Source: Nemertoderma westbladi (lineage: Eukaryota; Xenacoelomorpha; Nemertodermatida; Nemertodermatidae). Taken from it: a stretch of DNA of 21,060 nucleotides. Shown here in pieces: positions 7,921 to 14,723 of this stretch (positions are counted from its first letter, which is position 1; the number at the start of each line of letters is the position of its first letter). Where the stretch lies: positions 1-21,060 of the forward strand of contig JAUCBJ010006907.1 of NCBI GenBank assembly GCA_032718475.1, written 5' to 3'. The notes beneath the pieces were generated by a model. The model was not told where the DNA came from, searched no databases, and worked only from the letters and a program-made list of their open reading frames with translations. Made by a program: the position numbers and the translations under genes.

Positions 7921-8985
7921 TTATTGGGTTATGGTTATCGCGAGATGGACCACGTGATGATGGTCATGGCGGAACGTACACGGTGGTTTACATGTTGTAG
8001 CTTGGGAGCGATAACGGAAGTGATTTTCGCACCATGGGCCTCTAGTATCGTAACTCCTAGAGCGCGAGCTCGTTCTGTAATCTTGTGACCGGTCTCTTCG
8101 TTCCCGTGACTCATTTCGCCAACATTGCCAGGAGCGCAATCGATCTCGATCTTGATTATATTGTAAATCCCGAAGTTGATCGGTAATGTGGGAGATTTGA
8201 TCAGTAAGGACCTGTTGGGATTTTATTAACATACGATGGGATTCCGACATCGTATCGGAAACCTGCGAGACAGGTTTCAACGTTGATGCGGTTGGTAGTG
8301 CCGATCCAGCAGCTTGGAATTGTTGTTGTTCGACCATTTTATCGGCAACGTCTGCTAGGTCGTCTAGGGACAATTTGTCGAGTGAAGTCAGCACGATACT
8401 TATGGTATGTGGAAGGATCTCGAGGAAACGTAGTCTGACTATTTGCTTATTACCAGGAGCAAGACGGATCATCTGCCAAAGGGCAGCTGACGGTTTGCGA
8501 TCTCCCAATTCCTGAGCAGCAAGGAGTTGTCTAAGTCTGAGTTCGTCACTATCCGCTAGATGAGAAATTATGTTGTTTTTTATTGTATCAAAGGAATCTT
8601 CCACATTTACTCCGGCATCCAGAATTGTTTCGGTTGGTAACGCTGCAAGTAAATTAGACTTTTTCGTAGCGCTGGACTGCCCATCCAATACAGCTTCTAC
8701 TTGTTGAAACCAGGTACGCGCGTCCTTAGGGTAGAACTCGGGGAGATGGAATTTGTGTGGTGTAGGCGCTGTCATAACATTCCCAGTGTTGTTACTGTTA
8801 CCTGTACCGGTACCTGTACTAGTGATACTGTTTACGACCAGTTTAACTAACATCGGGTTTTCTGAATTTATTTGATCGATAATCTCTGCTTTCGTTTTTG
8901 GCATAACGAAGTCGGGATCAGAATATCGGAAAGCTACTAAAATTTCCGCAAGGTCTGCCTTTCTTAAGCTGGAGAGACTAGTCAT
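7921..8985 (-). CDS. Element A Gag with CHCC motif
   Basis: I choose the ATG at 8985 (MTSLSSLRKADL) because it is the first Met after the primer-binding site; the open frame itself runs further, back into the LTR. The product is 354 residues. The first half has the capsid-like region (HKFHLPEFYPKDARTWFQQVE, then LRLRQLLAAQELGDRKPSAAL), which packages element RNA. A basic Arg/Ser-rich region follows. Near residue 319 comes CENH, nine residues, then CKPPC: the CX2H-X9-CX3C (CHCC) motif that replaces the usual CCHC knuckle in CsRn1-type elements. The frame has no stop, so it is the best-preserved gene of element A. Confidence 0.9.
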   Translation of the reverse strand: MTSLSSLRKADLAEILVAFRYSDPDFVMPKTKAEIIDQINSENPMLVKLVVNSITSTGTGTGNSNNTGNVMTAPTPHKFHLPEFYPKDARTWFQQVEAVLDGQSSATKKSNLLAALPTETILDAGVNVEDSFDTIKNNIISHLADSDELRLRQLLAAQELGDRKPSAALWQMIRLAPGNKQIVRLRFLEILPHTISIVLTSLDKLSLDDLADVADKMVEQQQFQAAGSALPTASTLKPVSQVSDTMSESHRMLIKSQQVLTDQISHITDQLRDLQYNQDRDRLRSWQCWRNESRERRDRSQDYRTSSRSRSYDTRGPWCENHFRYRSQATTCKPPCTFRHDHHHVVHLAITITQ

Positions 8986-9026
8986 TGTTTTCTTAGGTCT
9001 GTTGGCGGTAAATACAGAAATAAAGA

Positions 9027-9041
9027 ACGTCCGGGTCACCA
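9027..9041 (-). promoter_or_regulatory. Primer-binding site of element A, tRNA-Trp type
   Basis: On the minus strand, one base after the 5' LTR, comes TGGTGACCCGGACGT. From my memory of metazoan tRNA-Trp, this complements its 3' end with a single mismatch. tRNA-Trp priming is known for CsRn1 and its relatives, agreeing with the CHCC Gag. Confidence 0.8.
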
Positions 9042-9042
9042 A

Positions 9043-9208
9043 TGTAAGCTCACTGTGCAGCAGTCTGAATGTCAGTGAAAAATGTGTTGTTAGCTGACTG
9101 TCAAAAGTATATTGAAAATAGGTAAGACAATACTGCAAACATATCAATCTGTACCAGTACTAACTAAAGATATCTTGGGGCGAGCCATGATAGCATGAAG
9201 GCATTACA
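9043..9208 (-). repeat. Element A 5' LTR (166 bp)
   Basis: Same length as the 3' LTR, with three substitutions between them. Ends are TGTAAGC and GCATTACA. It should hold the promoter of the minus-strand transcript, but I see no clear TATA box. Confidence 0.95.
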
Positions 9209-9213
9209 GTAAC
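9209..9213. repeat. Target-site duplication of element A, right copy (GTAAC)
   Basis: Identical to 2205-2209, directly outside the 5' LTR. Confidence 0.9.
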
Positions 9214-10080
9214 CGTCCTTTAGCCAAAATGCGTGCAGGTAAGAGAAAGCTGCCCTTTTGCCTGAGTAAATGTCAAACTCAGACAGAACGGTTAGCAGTA
9301 ATGCCTACTGCGCTATCCGGTACTGAATTTCTAATACGGTACAGTCACCAAATTATTGAGCTTGCTCTTTGCACCTAGTGTGCCCTAGCGTACAAAAAAA
9401 GCACTGGCTCGCACCTGTAAACGATGTAGGATAACTGTGGGTTTTCTGTCTTTTTCTGAGATATTTAGCTTCTAAACTTTACGGAGGGCCAGAATGTCGT
9501 TACACTTTACGTCTTACGGCGTATAAAAGAGTCGAAAAAAGTCTTACCTCTGACATAGGCACTCTCAGGCTGATGACGGATTATCTAGATTGGGTGCGGG
9601 CAAAATAGTTCGGGTCCCTTATGCGATGTTGGCATCCCCCCCCCCCCTCGCGTTGCTTTCCCCTAAGGAATTAGGCAGCCATTCTTCAAACATTGGTTGA
9701 TTCAAGATAGATACTTTTAAAAACTACATAGTTGAGTTTTTTAGTATATTCTTAACGTATGTATCAAAATGATTCACAAATAACAGCATAAGTTGACAAA
9801 TTTACAAAGTTAGTATTTTAACAAGATAAGTTAAGTGATACAAATAAGACATTAGTTTACTACGTTATTAAGTAAGTTTATTAAGAAGTGATAACTGAAG
9901 GGCAAACGGCACCTTTTATAGCAAATCTGGGCAGGGAATCGCACTAGAAAATACTACTCATTTTATAACATTCTATGGGCTTGCATTGGCATTATTGGCC
10001 CAATAAATATTAGTTGTACCATTGGTTTAGCTACTTTGAGATATTTAAGTGGTATTTATGAAATCGAAATAAATTCCTGC
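9214..10080. other. Non-coding stretch between elements A and B
   Basis: From 9214 to about 9650 the composition resembles 1500-2204, the other flank of element A. A run of 12 Cs lies at 9636-9647. From about 9700 onward it is AT-rich. No reading frame of note and no recognisable repeat family. Confidence 0.5.
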
Positions 10081-10167
10081 AAAAAAGTCCAATGTGACCG
10101 ATATGGATTTGAACTCGTTACCTAATATATGCACAACCAACGCCTTAACCTACAAAGTTATTGGACC
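10081..10167 (-). ncRNA. tRNA-like Pol III unit (decayed tRNA or tRNA-derived SINE head)
   Basis: On the minus strand there is a possible 7-bp acceptor stem (10160-10166 with 10087-10093), a Ser/Leu-like A box (GTAGGTTAAGGCG), a good B box (GAGTTCAAATCC, 10105-10116), and six Ts (10081-10086) right after the acceptor strand, as in a Pol III terminator. The anticodon and T stems do not close, and extra bases lie between the T arm and the acceptor, so it is not a working tRNA. It could be a SINE head or a tRNA pseudogene; no second copy is in the window. Confidence 0.45.
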
Positions 10168-10260
10168 AAGTGATGAAAAAAGGTTAATTATGTTAGATAT
10201 TGTAATTGCATGAGTTCTTAAGATTCAGCAATAGTAAGGACAGCTTGAAAAGTTGATAAT

Positions 10261-10278
10261 AATATTTTATTTATATTT
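10261..10278. repeat. Detached outer part of the left palindrome arm
   Basis: These 18 bases are the exact reverse complement of 19312-19329. They belong to the left arm of the palindrome whose inner part is at 19190-19240; element B separates the two pieces. Confidence 0.85.
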
Positions 10279-10283
10279 AACGT
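10279..10283. repeat. Target-site duplication of element B, left copy (AACGT)
   Basis: AACGT directly precedes the LTR starting TGTTATAC and recurs at 19190-19194 just outside the other LTR. Confidence 0.9.
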
Positions 10284-10528
10284 TGTTATACTGATGGTGT
10301 ATTATGTTACGCCAAACAACTAGTTATATTTATAGAGCCAACAATATGTTTATTATAGTTCAAAGTCTATATCTCGCAGTACTGCACACAACAGCATAAC
10401 CGCACAGCAGACCACCACCCTACCAACCACGCTACCAATACCGGTACCTCGCTCTACCCCTCTAGGCTGGGAACAACCCCCCTCCCCATGGGGCTAGCCA
10501 TGTGTCTAGCCTTTACACTTATACTACA
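10284..10528 (-). repeat. Element B 3' LTR (245 bp)
   Basis: Starts TGTTATACTG and ends TATACTACA. It matches 18945-19189 in length with five substitutions. The right half is C-rich (CCACCACCCTACC, CTCTACCCCTC). Confidence 0.95.
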
Positions 10529-10539
10529 TCTCCCCCAGT
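10529..10539 (-). promoter_or_regulatory. Polypurine tract of element B
   Basis: On the minus strand ACTGGGGGAGA directly abuts the 3' LTR, the place and composition expected of a polypurine tract. Confidence 0.85.
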
Positions 10540-10625
10540 TCTCAAGGAACTCATTAGTTTGTGAACCCATACGCTTTGGGCGGCCGCGACTCACGCCCAC
10601 TCCGAGTTCTAATGACTGCGTTCAC

Positions 10626-11648
10626 TCATTCATCCAGTTGATTGCTCGGAGTATTGTCCGTTTCAGCCTCAGCATCTCCAGATATTTTGCTTCCAGTGCT
10701 AGAAATTGTCTCGTAGTCATCATCAGACTCTGAATCACTGTTTGCATCGTATACTGGATTTAGATTAATCTGGGGGGACTTGGCTGTGCTCTGTCCCTTA
10801 GCCAATCGTACGTCCTGAAGGTGCCTACGAACTCCCTCTATTGTGACTGATCGATTGTCTGGAACACCTTCAATTATTTTTGGTCCCTTCCATCTCCTAA
10901 AACAGCGCCAATGACAATCCCGTTTGACGTAAACCCAATCTCCTGCTTTGTATGTGTTTATAAGCGCAGGTTGTGGTTTGTTGTGACATTTAGTTACACC
11001 TGGTAATTTATTAATTTTTTTTCGTAATACTTTTTCCAATGGTGTTTTCTTGTCACTGCCTACTGTCCTGTTATACCAGAATGTGACCTTGATAGGTTCT
11101 TTTTTCGTCCTGGCCGACCAGGATTTGATGGTTCTGTGGATACGTTCCACTGGGTTCCCTTTAGGCCTGTAAGCACAAGTTAGTGTGAGTTTTACTTCCC
11201 ATTTTTCCAGAAATTGGTTAAATTTTTTGCTACGGAATGATCCATTATCTGCAATAACTTCATTGGGTGGTCCCCATTCTATAAACACACTTTGTTGTTT
11301 TGAAATGACGCCATCTATTGATTTGTTTGGAACTTTGTGCCAGATAGTGAAATTTGAACAGCAATCTAATATAGTGACGTAGCTACTTTGTTTATAGTCT
11401 GTAAAATCTATTGAGAGGCGGTCCCAGGGCAGCTCAGTTTTTGAAGTTCCTGTGGGCATTTTAACTGGTGGAGGGTCAATGCTCCGACATTCAGTGCAAT
11501 TGTTTAAAATTTCTGTAAATATGCCCTTCTTTATTTGAGTTCCATTAAGTTCTCTGTCCATTTTACAAAGGTTCTCTAAGCATTCAGCACCAATGTGAGC
11601 AATATTGTGTAATTTTGTAGCACGTTCCTTTATATCAGCCTCACTCAT
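10626..11648 (-). CDS. Element B integrase
   Basis: The uninterrupted 340-codon frame encodes most of an integrase. A zinc-binding-like part comes first (LHNIAHIGAECLENLCK, then NNCTECRS), then the catalytic core with Asp in SIDFTDY, Asp in IADNGSF and Glu in NPVERIHR. Only 33 residues lie between the last two, against the usual 35. A GPY/F-like module follows (RWKGPKIIEG, RRHLQDVRL) and then an acidic tail (SDSESDDDYE). The Met at 11648 is not the true beginning: the same frame is open upstream through the RNase H end (RADILTRIPKKW) to a stop near 11797. Integration is its expected role; the short triad spacing may impair it. Confidence 0.9.
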   Translation of the reverse strand: MSEADIKERATKLHNIAHIGAECLENLCKMDRELNGTQIKKGIFTEILNNCTECRSIDPPPVKMPTGTSKTELPWDRLSIDFTDYKQSSYVTILDCCSNFTIWHKVPNKSIDGVISKQQSVFIEWGPPNEVIADNGSFRSKKFNQFLEKWEVKLTLTCAYRPKGNPVERIHRTIKSWSARTKKEPIKVTFWYNRTVGSDKKTPLEKVLRKKINKLPGVTKCHNKPQPALINTYKAGDWVYVKRDCHWRCFRRWKGPKIIEGVPDNRSVTIEGVRRHLQDVRLAKGQSTAKSPQINLNPVYDANSDSESDDDYETISSTGSKISGDAEAETDNTPSNQLDE

Positions 11649-12245
11649 ATGTTGATATTTTGATTCGTTGGTTTCCTCTACACCAATAGCTGCGCTTGTA
11701 AGTGTCTCGATATTTTTTAGCCACTTCTTTGGTATGCGGGTTAGAATGTCAGCTCGATTCTTTGCTGATTGAACTGGAATATGGATACTGTCAACTCATA
11801 TTCTTTGATAGCGTCTTTCAGTACTTCAAGTTGGCGCCTAATAAGCATTTTTGATAGACCATTCATGCGTAGCCGGTGCTCGTCATTAAGCATCGACTTG
11901 ACCCAGCCTTATACTGGAGCTGAGTCTGTGTATACTTTCAGTTTCCTTAGACCCCATTCTAAGCCCATGTTGACACCTTGGATTAAAGCTGTTAGTTCTG
12001 CAGAGTTTATGTGCTCCGGATCTGAGTCCTTCCTTAGCCACGCACCATCTTCTGCCGTTCATCCTCCGATTCAAACCATAGCCCCTGTTGCTAGGTTACT
12101 AGCGTCTACCCATACATCGCCTTCAACACCAGTACCAATTGGCCATTCTCCTTTTACCGGGTCATCAACCTTTATACGTTGTATAATATCTATGAGTTTC
12201 TCACGTATAGCATCGCTAACGATTTTGTTCATAGGCACTGGGGCT
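11649..12245 (-). pseudogene. Element B RNase H, decayed
   Basis: Conceptual reading shows an RNase H in the right place between RT and integrase: VWVDASNLATGAM (first Asp), HINSAELTALIQG (Glu), LKVYTDSAPV (Asp), and NRADILTRIPKKW at the end. At least three in-frame stops interrupt it, for example after ATGAMV and after TDSAPV. A frameshift near 12240 separates it from RT and another near 11790 puts its end in phase with integrase. The same kinds of residues occur in RNase H of related elements, where the enzyme degrades the RNA of the hybrid. This copy is clearly dead. Confidence 0.82.
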
Positions 12246-12890
12246 GCCTGGCGCTGTAGCGCAAGCGACCCTTAACCATCCCCCAATCAGGTAATTCCCT
12301 CGCAGAGTACCGATTATGGACAGGAGTTGCCTGTGGGTAATTTTTCCATCAATTTTATCGGGGTTGGGAACAGATGTATCTCGCCGCCATTTCCCATTGG
12401 AGATGTATACCCCAAGGATTCGTGCTCCATCTTTGAGTTCAGTTCCGGGTTTAGTAACAAGACCGTATCGAGTGAAGTGGTCACGTACCTCATCTACAGT
12501 AACTCCAGTTGAAAGGTCAACATAGATGTCATCCCTAAACGTACTTGTTGCATCTTTAATTCGTATGTTTTGTCGGCGGGTCTCATCAACGATATCATCG
12601 AGAATCTTAGGAGCAGGGCCAAGGCCAAACCCCAGTCGTGTCATTGCATATCTTTTACCGTTATAGACTACAGTTTGGTATGGATGCAGCCCATCGGCAA
12701 TCCTGATTTGCATGTAGGCCCATTTTAGGTCAATTATAGCAGTTTTGTTCCCCATACGTATCCAGTTACGTAGTTTTTCATTAACTGAGGCAGCCGCCTC
12801 AGTACCTGGCTGTTTAATTATGTATTCATTGAGTTCCCGAAAATCCATAATGGGACGAACCCTGTCCTTCCTAGGCTCATGCTTCCCCAT
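12216..12890 (-). CDS. Element B reverse transcriptase
   Basis: The open frame carries RT motifs VRPIMDFRELNEYI, AIIDLKWAYMQIRI (motif A Asp), RLGFGLGPAPKILDDIVD (motif B) and TFRDDIYVD at the motif C position. The Asp pair is kept, but the preceding residues are FR where YI or YV is usual. Then LKDGARILGVYISNG and HRQLLSIIGTLRGNYLIGGWLRVACA mark the thumb. The last 10 or so codons after GWLRVACA are in the wrong frame. The start is not a true start: residues GLIP precede the first Met in this frame, and the linker upstream is in another frame. It would copy element RNA into DNA in the particle. Confidence 0.9.
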   Translation of the reverse strand: MGKHEPRKDRVRPIMDFRELNEYIIKQPGTEAAASVNEKLRNWIRMGNKTAIIDLKWAYMQIRIADGLHPYQTVVYNGKRYAMTRLGFGLGPAPKILDDIVDETRRQNIRIKDATSTFRDDIYVDLSTGVTVDEVRDHFTRYGLVTKPGTELKDGARILGVYISNGKWRRDTSVPNPDKIDGKITHRQLLSIIGTLRGNYLIGGWLRVACATAPGSPSAYEQNR

Positions 12891-12907
12891 GAGCGGAATC
12901 AGTCCTT

Positions 12908-13291
12908 TTACAATCCAATATATTCTACCAGTCTACCTTGTTCTATCCATTCCTCCATGGCTTTGGCATATTTACTTTTTAAGTGTTCTGGTATATTGTA
13001 TTCTTTTACTCGATTGGTCAGTCTTGTGGGGCCAGTTCCCTTTTCAAATTTATATTCGGCTTCCCAGTAAGTACCATTAAATGTTGCCGAATAATCAGTT
13101 TTTTCTATTTTAATTTTTTGAGTTTCTGCAGCAGTCAATTCTGCAGCAGGGTTAGTGCCTATTGCTGCAATGTTTTGTGAATTACCAGTACACTTTTCTG
13201 TTAATAAAGTTTCGAACCTTCCATTATCTAGTTGATATAATGATATTCCCCCAACTTCTTTAATTAGGTCCCAACCAAAAATGTCCACCAA
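12908..13291 (-). pseudogene. Element B Pol: end of protease and protease-RT linker
   Basis: Encodes FGWDLIKEVGGISL, the end of the protease domain, then a linker with AAELTAAETQKIKIE and the block TYWEAEYKFEKGTGPTRLTNRVKEYNIPEHL plus EEWIEQGRLVEY, which lies just before RT in this lineage. The frame differs from both the protease part upstream (13260-13407) and the RT downstream (12890), so two frameshifts flank it. Residues around 13291 overlap the end of the previous fragment in another frame. Confidence 0.8.
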
Positions 13292-13407
13292 TAAGTTTTT
13301 GTACCACAGAAAATACCCATTGAATTTTGTGCCCTGTATCCAGTTCTACAGTAGTTTTAAATTGCCTCCCCATATCTACTGTACGAGTCCCATCTAGCAT
13401 TATTCTG
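13260..13407 (-). pseudogene. Element B protease, second part (beyond the LINE)
   Basis: The piece encodes RIMLDGTRTVDMGRQFKTTVEL and KIQWVFSVVQKLIGG, the middle of an aspartic protease. The catalytic DSG part is on the far side of the LINE at 17895-17993. The longer open frame from 13874 is not real beyond about 13410, because that part is antisense to LINE ORF1. It is cut at its 3' end by a frameshift into 12908-13291. Confidence 0.78.
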
Positions 13408-13440
13408 CCCCACAATAACTCAAATGTTGTTGGTGCTGAT

Positions 13441-14685
13441 ATGGGCGCCAATATTAACAAGCATTCTCTCAATAATGGCACCATCGTGGTTGATCGGGTT
13501 CTGAGTGTGCTGGTACAAGGCATGGCGACTAGCACACAACCGATAACATTACAGGCATGTATTAGACAATTTACTGGGGATGAAATTCTGACCGCTAAAG
13601 GGTTACTGTTCGCTAATCTGAACATCGAGGTTAACGGAAGACGTGACACGTCGGAACGTTCAGCTGCGTATGCACACCTGCTGGACACATATGAGAAATT
13701 GCACGACCTCGAGACCTCCGGAAAATTACCGATAATTGCGGTAACTCCTCTGGATGCACTGTCCCTGCCTCCGTTAATAGAAGAGAACGAGGTTATGGAA
13801 GCTGAAAATACATCACAGTTTTCTATAATTAGCGACAAACTGTCCTGCTTGCAGAAGCAATTTATGGAGCACACGAAGTCGTTGGAACAGAGGTTGATGG
13901 CCGAGATTAAAAAGGTGGCGATACCGGTACAGGTACCACATGACCCAGCGTCGATACCAGTATGTCGTCAGTCCGACCTTACGGGCAACCAGAATCAACT
14001 TCCCATGACGTCCGACTTTCCGAGTCTTCCGAATCGGGCGGCTGTTTTCGGACAGCCGATTGAACCCAACGCATGGCTGAGGCATGATCCTCCTAGGCCA
14101 AGCCGGGCTTTGAGACCTACAGCTGCGCCTTGGTACAGTTCGCCCGGCGCTGCTAATCGATCCCGCGCTAATCAATATGAACACCTGAGTGTTGCTGACA
14201 CACCGAGTCGAGGGAACACACCGAATCGGAATGGAAGTGTTAAGCGACGGAGAACGAATGAGGAGGAAGAACTTTGAGAATGTAACCTGGACGAGGATGG
14301 TAACGATTTATGGCCGTACGAAGTAGTCAGCTACCGTAAAACCCAACGTGACCCTTGCCCCCTCCCCCAACGTCGCTCAGCTCCAGCGTTTGTGGTGGGA
14401 ACAGGTAAAGGGAGTCAAGCTGGGGGTTTGAGTGCAGCCCCAATGGACATTTTTGTCTTTCGGTTGGAAAAGGGAACCAAAGTGTTGGAGTTGATTGAGA
14501 ACCTGAAGGCGCATGGTATCAACATTGGAGCGGAGGCCTTGCAACGGAAGTCACCACAGGACTCAAGGTTAGCCAGCTTTCGTATAACTCTGTCATCTCG
14601 CGACATCAACAAAGCGCTTAAGTCGTCTACTTGGCCTCCTGGGGTGTGCGTGAGGAAGTGGGTCTATGGCGGAGGCCGGAATTAG
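13441..14685 (+). pseudogene. LINE ORF1 protein, interrupted by a single TGA
   Basis: I start at ATG 13441 (MGANINKHSLN), because upstream codons of the same frame are antisense element B sequence. The frame runs to TGA at 14275-14277 and then continues in the same frame without further stops to the TAG at about 14683-14685, giving about 414 codons in all. The N-terminal part (about 1-100) is a small alpha-helical domain type often found in this kind of ORF1. Residues about 115-160 look coiled-coil-forming (SIISDKLSCLQKQFMEHTKSLEQRL). A basic, Pro/Arg-rich stretch follows (PPRPSRALRP, VKRRRTNEEEE). After the TGA comes the C-terminal domain (DIFVFRLEKGTKVLELIENL, then WPPGVCVRKW). ORF1 proteins bind element RNA. 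The TGA may be a mutation or a read-through codon. Confidence 0.8.
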
Positions 14686-14723
14686 GTTATGCCTACGAGC
14701 CATTCGTTCGGTAAACTAAAGCG

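Larger units (their letters stand above)
2210..9208 (-). mobile_element. Element A: CsRn1-like Ty3/gypsy LTR retrotransposon
   Basis: A full-length element of 6,999 bases lies on the minus strand. It has two 166-bp LTRs, a polypurine tract, a primer-binding site and a 5-bp target duplication. Gene order from 5' to 3' is Gag, protease, RT, RNase H, integrase, as in Ty3/gypsy. The CHCC motif in Gag (CX2H, X9, C, X3, C) and a primer site close to the tRNA-Trp complement are hallmarks of the CsRn1 group. Without the nested LINE (1,487 bp plus 15-bp duplication) and the minisatellite it would be about 5.2 kb. RT, RNase H and integrase are broken by frameshifts and insertions, so it is not autonomous. 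No env-like frame is seen. Confidence 0.95.

Noticed and set aside
9636-9647. Run of 12 Cs
   Set aside because: A simple homopolymer with no other structure; noted only as a possible sequencing difficulty.
13410-13874. Minus-strand frame extending the element B protease upstream of 13410
   Set aside because: It is antisense to LINE ORF1 and has no protease motifs in that part.
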